Assembly: GCA_002437105.1 (NCBI GenBank)
Contig: DJOB01000004.1
Coordinates: 67,273-131,272 of the forward strand
DNA length: 64,000 bases
DNA from: Caryophanales bacterium UBA6449
GTDB taxonomy: Bacteria > Bacillota_I > Bacilli_A > RFN20 > CAG-288
Direction: 5' to 3'
Position numbers and translations under genes: made by a program. The notes below the pieces were generated by a model. That model was not told where the DNA came from and made no database searches. It saw nothing but the letters and a program-made list of their open reading frames with translations. This document shows positions 27,760 to 35,986 of this stretch, piece after piece (positions within the stretch are counted from its first letter, which is position 1; each line of letters opens with the position of its first letter).

Positions 27760-28392
27760 ATGGAATATACAACTGCTCCTTTCCGCGTTGAAATAAGCGC
27801 GCATCACTGCCACGTCACCCAGGAGGTGCTGGATCGTCTGTTCGGACCGGGGATGGACCTCGATGCTCACTTCAAGAGGCCGCTCAGCCAGCCTGGGCAG
27901 TATGTTTCGGATATCCGACTCGATTGCGAGGTCAAGGGACGGGATGGTCAGATCCGCCGGATCGAGGGTCTATCGATCCTCGGACCCGTGCGGAAGTACA
28001 ACCAGATCGAGATCAGCCTCACCGAGGCTTTCGCGCTCAGGATCGATGCCCCGGTTAGAAGGTCGGGTGATGTCGCGGGGAGCGTCCCCTGCACGCTGAT
28101 CTACGTCGATCCGGTTCGCCGGACTGATGTGGCGAAGGTGGAGTTACCCTGTGGTATCGTGGCTCAGAAGCGGCACATCCACCTCGATCATCAGCAGGCG
28201 GAACAGCTCGGTGTCAAGGATGGACAGCTGGTTTCGGTCGCGGTCGCGAGCCCGGTCGGGCGGGACATCATCTTCCAGGATGTTCTGATTCGGGAGGATC
28301 CGCGCTTCGATCTTTCGATGCACCTGGATACCGACGAGGGAAATGCGGTCGGTGCCAGGGGGACGACGACGGGAAGGATCGTGAAGCTTTGA
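27760..28392 (+). CDS. pduL: Phosphate acyltransferase PduL
   Basis: 210 residues. PduL converts acyl-CoA plus phosphate to acyl phosphate and CoA. Both halves of the duplicated barrel are visible: an N-terminal EISAHHCHV and a later RHIHL, which hold zinc-binding histidines. The family blocks LSQPGQY, ILGPVRKYNQIEIS and MHLDTDEGNA are all conserved. No microcompartment genes are near and no N-terminal encapsulation peptide is present, so it most likely replaces Pta in acetate or propionate fermentation. AGGGAGG lies about ten bases upstream. It is divergent from the metallopeptidase gene. Confidence 0.93.
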   Translation: MEYTTAPFRVEISAHHCHVTQEVLDRLFGPGMDLDAHFKRPLSQPGQYVSDIRLDCEVKGRDGQIRRIEGLSILGPVRKYNQIEISLTEAFALRIDAPVRRSGDVAGSVPCTLIYVDPVRRTDVAKVELPCGIVAQKRHIHLDHQQAEQLGVKDGQLVSVAVASPVGRDIIFQDVLIREDPRFDLSMHLDTDEGNAVGARGTTTGRIVKL

Positions 28393-28457
28393 GCTGGCGG
28401 CAGGAATAAAATTGGACTGTCGGTCTCGGCCGGGACGCCAAAACGGTCATTTGTGTC

Positions 28458-28532
28458 TATACTATCTGCTTGCTAAAGGAGGTCTCGGGGTCGGACGACA
28501 GAGATACCGCTCAGCCCTGAGTACATATAGAT
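28458..28532 (+). promoter_or_regulatory. metK promoter -10 and structured leader
   Basis: TATACT at 28458-28463 is a likely -10 box, with no clear -35. The only strong Shine-Dalgarno, AAAGGAGG at 28475-28482, lies about 50 bases before the metK ATG, with no start codon at a usable distance. Between them, GGTCTC (28481-28486) can pair with GAGATACC (28501-28508, two-base bulge), and CTCA (28510-28513) with TGAG (28518-28521). Folding could bring the Shine-Dalgarno near the start or hide it. It matches no SAM riboswitch class I can recognise. Confidence 0.4.
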
Positions 28533-29744
28533 ATGAAACCAAAGGTACTATTTTCGTCGGAGGCCGTAGGCGAGGGTCATCCCGATAAGGTCTGCGACCA
28601 GATCGCTGATCGCGTGCTGGATGCCTGCATGGCTCGGGATCCGCAGGCGCAGGTCGCTTGCGAGGTCTTGGCTACTACTGAGAAGGTGATCCTTGCGGGT
28701 GAGATCACGATGAAGGATTCCCTCAGTCCGGCGGACTACGAGCGGATCGCGAGGGATACGGTCCGGTCGATCGGCTACACCTCTCCCGAGATGGGAATCG
28801 GCGCCGACACCATGGATGTCGAGGTGCTGATCAAATCGCAGAGTCCCGATATCTTCCGGGGTGTCGAGAAGTCTTTCGACACGGGGGCGATCGGAGCGGG
28901 AGACCAGGGAATGATGTTCGGCTACGCGACCGATGAGACGGCGAATCTGATGCCGCTCGCCTATGTGATGGCCCAGAAGATCGTTCGGGTCGCCGAAACC
29001 ATGAGGAAGGCTGGTGATCTACCCGGTGCGCGACCGGATATGAAGAGCCAGGTCACGATCGACTATACCGATCCTTCTCATCCGTCGGTGAACGCGCTCG
29101 TCTTCTCCTGTCAGCACGATCCGGAGGTCTCGATCGATAGCTTCCGGAAGGAATTGAAGACTAAGGTGCTCAAGCCCGTGGTCGAATCGTTCGGCTTCCA
29201 CCTGCCTGAGGAGAAGGAGATCTATATCAATCCGACCGGTCGTTTCGTTATCGGCGGCCCGCTGGGCGATACTGGACTGACTGGAAGAAAGATCGTCTGC
29301 GATACCTACGGTGGTGCCTGCCCGCACGGCGGCGGAGCTTTTTCGGGCAAGAATCCTACCAAGGTGGATCGCACGGGTGCCTACATGGCGCGGTTCGTGG
29401 CCAAGAATGTGGTCGCCAGCGGTCTGGCCCATCGCTGCCAGGTACAGATCGCCTACGCCATCGGTGTCTCTAAGCCGGTCAGCGTCAATATCGATACTTT
29501 CGGTACTGGGATCGTGCCCGATGCGGAGATCCTGCTCGCCATCCTCGAGAACGAGTCCATCTTCGACTTTACCCCGGGAGGCATCATCACCCACTTCTCG
29601 CTCGAGCATCCCACTTTCAAGTACGCTGATCTCTCCAACTACGGGCACTTTGGTCGTCCCGATCTCGATCTGCCTTGGGAGAAGCTGGATGGCGTCGAGT
29701 ATCTGAAGCAGAGGTTCGCTCAAGCTCTGAAGTCTTCGAAGTGA
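28533..29744 (+). CDS. metK: S-adenosylmethionine synthetase
   Basis: Forms S-adenosylmethionine from methionine and ATP; 403 residues, the usual length. Signatures are intact: GEGHPDKVCDQIADR at the N-terminus, GAGDQGMMFGYA, and the glycine-rich GGGAFSGKNPTKVDRTGAY. No Shine-Dalgarno lies at the normal distance before the ATG; the nearest strong one is about 50 bases upstream in a foldable leader. The gene is expressed as a single unit after pduL, with no clear terminator on either side. Confidence 0.97.
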   Translation: MKPKVLFSSEAVGEGHPDKVCDQIADRVLDACMARDPQAQVACEVLATTEKVILAGEITMKDSLSPADYERIARDTVRSIGYTSPEMGIGADTMDVEVLIKSQSPDIFRGVEKSFDTGAIGAGDQGMMFGYATDETANLMPLAYVMAQKIVRVAETMRKAGDLPGARPDMKSQVTIDYTDPSHPSVNALVFSCQHDPEVSIDSFRKELKTKVLKPVVESFGFHLPEEKEIYINPTGRFVIGGPLGDTGLTGRKIVCDTYGGACPHGGGAFSGKNPTKVDRTGAYMARFVAKNVVASGLAHRCQVQIAYAIGVSKPVSVNIDTFGTGIVPDAEILLAILENESIFDFTPGGIITHFSLEHPTFKYADLSNYGHFGRPDLDLPWEKLDGVEYLKQRFAQALKSSK

Positions 29745-30127
29745 TCCGCTGTAGGTGAACCCGCGAGGGCTCTTACTGTCGACTGGTATTTGAGAATGCC
29801 ACTCTTCTTCCTTTCGAGATGCGGCGAGCGAGGGTGTGCGGGTGATCCTCGGTCGCGAAAGCGTGAAGTATCTGATTGAAGTATTGATTGTTGCATAGCT
29901 GGGTAATACTTATTTAATCCCTTCAGTTCCCCTGTCAGCCGTTTGATCAGTTGAGCTGAACTATCAGGGAAGCTGAGCACCTTATGATCGAGAGGAAAAT
30001 TCCGCTGTTCAACCATCGGGTCCTCGTGACAGAATAGCGGTGGCGAAATGGTAAATTTCTCCTCAAAGCAATATATTTATAGGCGTTGTCTATGAGGGAT
30101 GAGCTGAGAAGGTACAGGAGGGTTTCC
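29745..30127. other. Gene-free stretch between metK and the decarboxylase gene
   Basis: About 380 bases without a supportable coding frame; two short minus-strand frames here lack ribosome-binding sites. No convincing metK terminator is visible. It should contain the promoter of the decarboxylase gene (an AT-rich patch near 30070-30082), but no clear hexamer pair stands out. Confidence 0.5.
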
Positions 30128-31651
30128 ATGGATAAACCTGTTAGGGGTCATTCTAAAGCTCGCGACGAGCGTCAGAGCAAAACTCCTTTTCTCGATGCGC
30201 TGAAGGTCTATGTCGATGCGAATCCTGCTCCTTTCGATGTACCAAACCACAAGATGGGTGGATTCGACAATGAGTTCCTAGACTATGTGGGAAAGCAGAC
30301 CTATCGGGTCGATGTCAATGCGCCGTTAGGTATGGATTCGCTCCTGAAACCTCACGGGGTCATCAAGGAGGCTGAAGCCCTCTGCGCCGAGTGCTTCGGA
30401 GCCGATCGGTGCCTCTTCTCGGTGAATGGTACGACTGGCGGAATCCTCGCTGAGCTGATGGGGATCCTGCGTCCGAAGGACAAGATCATCTTGCCGCGCA
30501 ACGTTCATCGCTCCATCATCAATGGCCTGATCCTCTCCGGGGCGGTACCCATCTTCGTCCAGCCCGATATCGATCCGCTGACCGGTATCGCCAACGGTGT
30601 ACCCCTTTCTGCCTTCAAGGAGGCGGTGGAGAAGAATCCTGATGCCAAGGCGGTCTTCGTCATCAATCCTACCTATTTTGGTATCAGCTCCGATCTCAAG
30701 GGGATTGCGGAACTGGCGCACGAGCACGGCATGATTGCGATGGCCGACGAGGCTCACGGGACGCATTTCTATCTCGACCGGCATCTGCCGCTGGGAGCGC
30801 TGCAGGCGGGTTTCGATATCTCGGCTTGCTCCATGCACAAGACGGCTGGCAGTCTGACCCAGTCCTCGATCGTCATATCTAAGGGTAAGAGGGTGGATTG
30901 GGAGAGGGTGAAGAACGTCTTCACGATGCTTACCTCCACCTCGCCTTCCTCGCTGCTTATCGCCAGCATCGATGCGGCGCGGAAGCGGATGTACTTCGAG
31001 GGTGAAGCGCTGCTCGAGCGGTCGGTTCAGCTGGCGACTCGCGCGCGCGAGGCGCTCGTGAAGATCCCCGGTATCTCGGTCCTCGATCGGACCTATCTGA
31101 CGAGGGACGGCCGGTGCGATCTGGATCCTACTAGACTCGTCATCAATGTCTCCGGCCTGGGTATCACGGGTTTCGATGCCTATCGCGAGCTGAAGATCAA
31201 CAGCGGGGTCCAGCTGGAGCTGGGCGAGATCAACTGCTGTCTAGCTCTCGTGGGAATCGGTTCGACCGATGAGCAGGTGGACCGGCTGATCAAGGCGTTC
31301 GCCGATCTCTCCGCCGCGCATTACGGCAAGCGTCAGCCCCTGCGCTTCCCTCGCTTCTCTCCTGAGTTCCCCGAGCTTGTCATCCGTCCGCGCGTGGCTT
31401 TCAACGCTCCCTCTAAGGTTGTTCCCCTCAAGGAGGCGGCAGGAGAGATCTCAGCCGAGGCGGTGATGGTCTATCCGCCAGGAATACCCTTCCTCATCCC
31501 CGGCGAGAGAGTGACCGAGGACTGCCTCAAGGAGCTGAGGTTCTACGTTCGCCACGGAGGAGTGGTGATGTCTGATACCTCGCCTGAGACCATCAAGATC
31601 GTCGATCACTCCAAGTGGTTCGCCGCTTCAGATATCGATTACGACTACTAG
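30128..31651 (+). CDS. Orn/Lys/Arg decarboxylase (SpeA/YaaO family)
   Basis: 507 residues; PLP-dependent fold-type I decarboxylase of the short Bacillus SpeA type, without the N-terminal receiver-like wing domain of the E. coli enzymes. The PLP lysine lies in CSMHKTAGSLTQSS (K238), preceded by the cofactor-binding MADEAHGTHF. Substrate (arginine, lysine or ornithine) is not decidable from sequence; polyamine or cadaverine production is the likely outcome. The start at 30128 is chosen because AGGAGGG (30116-30122) sits five bases before it; frames starting further upstream use poorer sites. Confidence 0.9.
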   Translation: MDKPVRGHSKARDERQSKTPFLDALKVYVDANPAPFDVPNHKMGGFDNEFLDYVGKQTYRVDVNAPLGMDSLLKPHGVIKEAEALCAECFGADRCLFSVNGTTGGILAELMGILRPKDKIILPRNVHRSIINGLILSGAVPIFVQPDIDPLTGIANGVPLSAFKEAVEKNPDAKAVFVINPTYFGISSDLKGIAELAHEHGMIAMADEAHGTHFYLDRHLPLGALQAGFDISACSMHKTAGSLTQSSIVISKGKRVDWERVKNVFTMLTSTSPSSLLIASIDAARKRMYFEGEALLERSVQLATRAREALVKIPGISVLDRTYLTRDGRCDLDPTRLVINVSGLGITGFDAYRELKINSGVQLELGEINCCLALVGIGSTDEQVDRLIKAFADLSAAHYGKRQPLRFPRFSPEFPELVIRPRVAFNAPSKVVPLKEAAGEISAEAVMVYPPGIPFLIPGERVTEDCLKELRFYVRHGGVVMSDTSPETIKIVDHSKWFAASDIDYDY

Positions 31652-31681
31652 GTCTCGGCTCCGATTCTAGAGAAATGTTGA

Positions 31682-31708
31682 CCACCAGCGGTTGCTGGTG
31701 GCCTTTTA
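31682..31708 (+). terminator. Terminator after the decarboxylase gene
   Basis: Perfect 8-bp stem CCACCAGC / GCTGGTGG with a 4-base loop and a T-rich tail, 30 bases after the stop. Confidence 0.9.
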
Positions 31709-31964
31709 TTTTGTGCAAAATGAAAGGGATACCGAGAAAACGTGTTGCTTATTTCACTTAAATTTTGCTATGTTTAAGTGTTTTTCACATCTGGTAGCAG
31801 CTGGCGATATTTTCAAAAAACCTAATTATTTGGCTTGTAATTTTGAATATTGTGGGCTTATGTTCTACAAAAGTCTAATATTTTTTCATGATTAGCGATT
31901 CCACTAGTTCCTTAATAAACGGCGGTTTGCCTTCAATCCCACTTATCAAATATTGTTTTAACCC
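31709..31964. other. AT-rich gene-free stretch upstream of the maltodextrin operon
   Basis: About 255 bases, strongly AT-rich, between the decarboxylase terminator and the malE promoter. A 67-codon frame at 31692-31895 overlaps the terminator and has no Shine-Dalgarno, so I do not call it. The AT content may help promoter opening or bind regulators; nothing more specific can be seen. Confidence 0.5.
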
Positions 31965-32004
31965 TTGACTATGTCGACACTTTGCCTATACTTGTAAGCG
32001 CTTA
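31965..32004 (+). promoter_or_regulatory. Maltodextrin operon promoter with LacI-family operator
   Basis: -35 TTGACT (31965-31970), 16-base spacer, -10 TATACT (31987-31992). Directly after the -10, TGTAAGCGCTTA contains the perfect palindrome TAAGCGCTTA (31995-32004) with central CG. It closely fits operators of LacI-family regulators such as MalR and catabolite-responsive elements for CcpA. Its place over the start of transcription suits repression. A leader of about 75 bases leads to malE. Confidence 0.82.
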
Positions 32005-32076
32005 GGGAGACTAGTAGAGAAGTGTTTCCTGCCTGTTTCTCCCTGAAGCCAACAAGTAACCTAAAGGAGGTTATCA

Positions 32077-33486
32077 ATGTCTATTAAGAAGATCTCTATG
32101 CTCAGTGTTCTGGCGCTGAGCGCTGTCGGACTCCTCGGCGGCTGCGCTGGAGGTGGAGATTCCAGCTCTGTCGGCGGCACTTCCAGCTCTGTCGGTGGCA
32201 CTTCTAGCTCTGTCGGCGGCACTTCTAGCTCTGTCGGTGGTACTGACACTGTCATCCTGTCTGGACCCAGCGAAGCTCAGAGTTTCACTCTCAATCAGGC
32301 GCAGGAGTGGGCTAAGAAGAACAACAAGAGCTACACCTTCAAGTATGTCACTCACGGTGAGGATAAGGTCGATACTGAGGTCATTGATTGGACTAGTTCT
32401 CAGGCTCCCGATATCTTCATGTACGCGAACGATAAGCAGCCCGGTCTGGTTAACAAGCAAGTTATCTCCGCTATCAGCAGCGCTAATCTCAAGACGCTGA
32501 CTGATACATATGGTATCTCTCAGACCTATCTGGACACCGTCAGCTTCCAGAAGAAGACCTACGGTTATCCTTACACTCTCAATGGATACTGCTTCTGGTA
32601 CAACGAGGATATGGCTAAGAACGCCACTAAGCCCGAAGGTATCGGCGAGGACTTCACCAAGTGGACTATGGAGGAGTGGATCCAGGTTGCTCAGGCCAAT
32701 AATTACCAGATCACTTACAACCTCAAAACTGCTTACTACAGCGCTGCCTTCATGACTTCTGATGGTGGATCGTGGGACTGCACGTACGACAGAAACGGAA
32801 AGCTGACCAAAGTCACTTCCGACTTTGCTGAGAAGGGTATGCTCCCTTTGAAGAGTGCCATCAAGTGGTACAGCTACACCAATGGCGAAGGTAAGCACAC
32901 TATCATATACGATACTCAGAAGGCTCCTACTGCGAATAATAATGTCTTGGCTGATGTCAATGGCTCTTGGGCTTTGGCTACTACTGCCGGTGGTGACAGC
33001 GAGTATGCTGATCCCGCTATCAAGTGCTCCGTCATTCCCGCGATGACCACGGCTGAGGGCGAGAAGGTTATGCCTAGGGGCTTCACCGGTTCTAAGGCTT
33101 TCGGTGTCAATGGTCAGAAGAGCGCTGGGGATACTGCTCGTCTCAATGATCTGCACAGCCTCGCTTCCTATCTGGTCAGCCCTGAGGTTCAGAAGGCTAG
33201 ATTCGAGTTCAACGCTTCCTGGCTCCCCACTACTGATAAGGCTGGTGTCACCGCTTCGGACAACAAGGCTTTCGCCGCTCTGAATGAGCAGCTGGCTAAA
33301 GGTATCGCTCAGGCTAACCTGCCTCAGGCCATCTGGAATGCTCCTGTGACTCTGTTCACCAAGATCACTGGTGTGGAAGCTTCTAAAGACAACCCCGCTG
33401 TGGAAGCTACTCTGAATGTGAATTCCACCGATGAGCAGCTCAAGGCTGCTCTGGCAGCTTTCGATGCTGAGCTTGCGGCTATCTAG
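32077..33486 (+). CDS. malE: Maltose/maltodextrin ABC transporter substrate-binding lipoprotein
   Basis: 469 residues. A lipoprotein signal peptide ends in LLGGC (lipidated C23). Four tandem SSSVGGT repeats form a flexible linker, then comes a solute-binding protein domain of the MalE cluster. Sequence features such as WYNEDMAKN and SPEVQKARFEFNASWLPTT fit that family. It captures oligosaccharides at the outer membrane face for MalFG. AAGGAGG seven bases before the ATG is among the strongest ribosome-binding sites in the window, and codon use (GCT, ACT, TCT, GGT) suggests very high expression. First gene of the operon; substrate is inferred from the linked amylase. Confidence 0.9.
   Translation: MSIKKISMLSVLALSAVGLLGGCAGGGDSSSVGGTSSSVGGTSSSVGGTSSSVGGTDTVILSGPSEAQSFTLNQAQEWAKKNNKSYTFKYVTHGEDKVDTEVIDWTSSQAPDIFMYANDKQPGLVNKQVISAISSANLKTLTDTYGISQTYLDTVSFQKKTYGYPYTLNGYCFWYNEDMAKNATKPEGIGEDFTKWTMEEWIQVAQANNYQITYNLKTAYYSAAFMTSDGGSWDCTYDRNGKLTKVTSDFAEKGMLPLKSAIKWYSYTNGEGKHTIIYDTQKAPTANNNVLADVNGSWALATTAGGDSEYADPAIKCSVIPAMTTAEGEKVMPRGFTGSKAFGVNGQKSAGDTARLNDLHSLASYLVSPEVQKARFEFNASWLPTTDKAGVTASDNKAFAALNEQLAKGIAQANLPQAIWNAPVTLFTKITGVEASKDNPAVEATLNVNSTDEQLKAALAAFDAELAAI
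32161..32244 (+). repeat. Four tandem 21-bp repeats in malE
   Basis: Four consecutive 21-bp units (32161-32181, 32182-32202, 32203-32223, 32224-32244), each encoding SSSVGGT, differ only at a few third positions. They encode the linker after the lipidated cysteine and could vary in number by slippage. Confidence 0.95.
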
Positions 33487-33533
33487 TTGATAGTTTTAAG
33501 CAGATAAATTCCGTTTAGAAGGTTATAATTTTT

Positions 33534-33570
33534 AACGAAGGAGTGCTTTTCTTAGCTCTCCCTCGTTTTG
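33534..33570 (+). terminator. Intercistronic hairpin between malE and malF
   Basis: A 13-position stem with two mismatches pairs AACGAAGGAGTGC with GCTCTCCCTCGTT across an 8-base loop, followed by a short T run (TTGTTT). As no new promoter is evident before malF, it probably works as a partial terminator or an RNA-stabilising hairpin. Either would keep malE more abundant than the permease genes. Confidence 0.65.
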
Positions 33571-33602
33571 TTTAAAGACGTTAAACAGATTGGAGGAAAA
33601 CG

Positions 33603-35120
33603 ATGACGACTATTGAGTACCTCTCGATGCCTGGTTACGAACGTCTCTTCTTCAATTTCCTCAATTTCTTCAAGAGACTACCTCATCGTGTCGGAATGGC
33701 CTTTAACAAGCTGCCCACCAAAGCGCGCCGCTTGGGTGAGAAGATGGCTTCACCGTTTACCGATCTGTACAGCGCTGCGGTCTACGGAGACTGGCGCACT
33801 CGTCTTTCGTTCCTGATCATGGGATTCGGTCAGGTCACGAGGAGACAGGTTCTGCGCGGTATCCTCTATTTCCTGTACGAGGTCTGTTTCATCGTGTTCA
33901 TGATCCTCGTCGGCGGAAAGAACCTTGCGGCTCTCGGTACACTCGGTCAACTTGGACAGGTCAAGTTCGAGGTTGGATATGTGGAGGTGCAGATACTTTA
34001 CGACGATTCTTTGACTATCCTCATCTATTCTGTTCTGGCTCTGGTACTCATCCTTCTTCTCGCTTACCTATATGTCTCACAGATCAGAGATTCTCTGAGG
34101 CTGCAGCGCTCGGCCTATATCGGTCACTTCACTTCGGATCGTGAGACGCTGCGCAACGTTCTCGATAAGAGCTACCACCGGACTCTGCTGTGCCTGCCCA
34201 TGGCTGGCGTCGTCATCTTCACCGTCGTTCCGGTGATCATCATGACTCTGATCTGCTTCACCAACTACAACGATGATCATCTGACTCCCGCTAAGCTGAT
34301 CGACTGGGTGGGATTCCAGAACTTCGCTACCATCTTCTCTCAGACCGGATCCACTGGAGGAGTCTTCCTCCAGGTCTTCGGCAAAGTTCTTCTCTGGACG
34401 CTGATCTGGGCTTTCTTCGCCACTTTCACGAACTATTTCCTCGGTATGGTCGTCGCTATGATGATCAACGCTAAGGGAGTCAAGCTCAAGAAGTTCTGGC
34501 GTACGATCCTCATCACCACGATCGCCGTGCCCCAGTTCATCAGCCTTCTGCTGATGTCGCAGATGTTCGAGCAGAATTTCGGTGTCATCAACCAGCTGTT
34601 CAATCTCAATGTTCCTTGGTTCAACAATGCCGTTCTCGCCAAGGTCATGGTCATCGTGATCAACACCTGGCTCGGTATCCCCTACACCATGCTGATCTGC
34701 ACCGGTCTGCTGATGAATATTCCCGCCGATCTCTACGAGTCGGCTAAGATCGATGGTGCTGGACCCTTCAAGACCTACATGAAGATCACCCTCCCCTATA
34801 TGCTCTTCGTCACCACTCCGTATCTGATCTCTCAGTTCGTGGGTAACATCAACAACTTCAACGTCATCTATCTGCTCACTCAGGGTGGTCCCCAGATGAT
34901 GTTTGGCACCGGTGTGATCGTGCCCAAGCAGATCAACGGAATCGGTGAGACCGATCTACTGATCACCTGGATCTATAAGATGTGTATGACAGCCACCTAC
35001 AAGGACTACGGTACGGCCTCGGTCCTCGGACTGCTCATCTTCGTGGTAGTCGCGTTCTTCTCGCTGGTCGTCTTCAACAATTCCAAGTCGGTGAAGAATG
35101 AGGAGGATTATCAGCTATGA
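33603..35120 (+). CDS. malF: Maltodextrin ABC transporter permease MalF
   Basis: 505 residues. The membrane permease has a long N-terminal part (about 200 residues, two or more hydrophobic helices) before the core of six helices. The EAA loop that docks the ATPase reads YESAKIDGAGPFKTYMKITLP near residue 380. The late motif NNFNVIYLLTQGGP is typical of MalF. GGAGG before the ATG supports the start. It pairs with malG, whose start overlaps its stop by four bases. Confidence 0.93.
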   Translation: MTTIEYLSMPGYERLFFNFLNFFKRLPHRVGMAFNKLPTKARRLGEKMASPFTDLYSAAVYGDWRTRLSFLIMGFGQVTRRQVLRGILYFLYEVCFIVFMILVGGKNLAALGTLGQLGQVKFEVGYVEVQILYDDSLTILIYSVLALVLILLLAYLYVSQIRDSLRLQRSAYIGHFTSDRETLRNVLDKSYHRTLLCLPMAGVVIFTVVPVIIMTLICFTNYNDDHLTPAKLIDWVGFQNFATIFSQTGSTGGVFLQVFGKVLLWTLIWAFFATFTNYFLGMVVAMMINAKGVKLKKFWRTILITTIAVPQFISLLLMSQMFEQNFGVINQLFNLNVPWFNNAVLAKVMVIVINTWLGIPYTMLICTGLLMNIPADLYESAKIDGAGPFKTYMKITLPYMLFVTTPYLISQFVGNINNFNVIYLLTQGGPQMMFGTGVIVPKQINGIGETDLLITWIYKMCMTATYKDYGTASVLGLLIFVVVAFFSLVVFNNSKSVKNEEDYQL

Positions 35121-35983
35121 ACACCTCGGTCAAGAAACACTACGCGAGCCATCGGGCTCGCAAGATCGCCAAGGTCACGTCCATCTATGTGGTCCTGGCG
35201 ATCGTCTCCGTCATCTGGATTCTGCCCTTCGTCTACCTGCTCCTGCAGTCGTTTGCCGGTCCTAACCAGTCGATGTATTTCATTCCCCACCAGTGGTCGC
35301 TGAGGGGATATGAGATCCTCTTCACCGAGCCTACTCAGAAGTTCTGGCTCTGGTGGATCAATACGTTCATCCTCGCCTTCGCTACCGCTATCATCCAGAC
35401 GCTCATCACCCTCGCTACCTCCTACGCGCTCTCGCGTCTGCGCTTCCGTCTCCGTAAACCTATCATGCAGTTCATGCTCGTCATCGGTATGTTCCCTTCC
35501 TTCCTGGGAATGGTCATCATCTACTACATCCTCAAGCTGCTCGGCATGGAGGGTTCCATCTACTCTCTGATCCTGATCTACGTCGGTTCTTCCGCGATGG
35601 GCTACTACATCTCCAAGGGTTTCTTCGATACGATTCCGAAGTCTCTCGATGAGGCGGCGATGATCGATGGCGCCAACAAGAACACCGTCTTCTTCCGCAT
35701 CGTCGCTCCGCTGTCTAAACCCATTATCGTCTACACCCTGCTGATGGCTTTCTCCGGTCCTTGGGGCGATTTCATGACCGCTTCCTATTACGCTCAGGGA
35801 AACCCCAATAGCTTCAACGTGGCGGTCGGACTTCAGAACATGCTGACCAAGGGTGCTCAGGGTTCCATGATGCCGGCCTTCTGCGCTGGTGGTGTGCTGA
35901 CTGCTATCCCCATCATGATCCTCTTCTTCTGCCTGCAGCGGTACTACGTCGAAGGTGTTACCGGCGGCGCGGTCAAAGGTTGA
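35117..35983 (+). CDS. malG: Maltodextrin ABC transporter permease MalG
   Basis: 288 residues, six predicted membrane helices, second permease of the importer. The EAA loop is LDEAAMIDGANKNTVFFRI, and the C-terminus ends in the YYVEGVTGGAVKG tail typical of MalG, which inserts at the ATPase interface. It overlaps malF by 4 bases (ATGA) and is followed 3 bases later by the amylase gene. Confidence 0.95.
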   Translation: MNTSVKKHYASHRARKIAKVTSIYVVLAIVSVIWILPFVYLLLQSFAGPNQSMYFIPHQWSLRGYEILFTEPTQKFWLWWINTFILAFATAIIQTLITLATSYALSRLRFRLRKPIMQFMLVIGMFPSFLGMVIIYYILKLLGMEGSIYSLILIYVGSSAMGYYISKGFFDTIPKSLDEAAMIDGANKNTVFFRIVAPLSKPIIVYTLLMAFSGPWGDFMTASYYAQGNPNSFNVAVGLQNMLTKGAQGSMMPAFCAGGVLTAIPIMILFFCLQRYYVEGVTGGAVKG

Positions 35984-35986
35984 TCT

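Noticed and set aside
28393..28532. Known SAM-I or SMK (SAM-III) riboswitch in front of metK
   Set aside because: Neither consensus core is recognisable; only short unassigned stems and a distant Shine-Dalgarno are seen.
31692..31895. A 67-codon frame in the AT-rich region before malE
   Set aside because: It starts inside the preceding terminator, lacks a ribosome-binding site and has codon use unlike the neighbours.
32161..32244. Short repeat array, considered as CRISPR
   Set aside because: The repeats are directly adjacent without spacers, in frame and inside the malE coding sequence.
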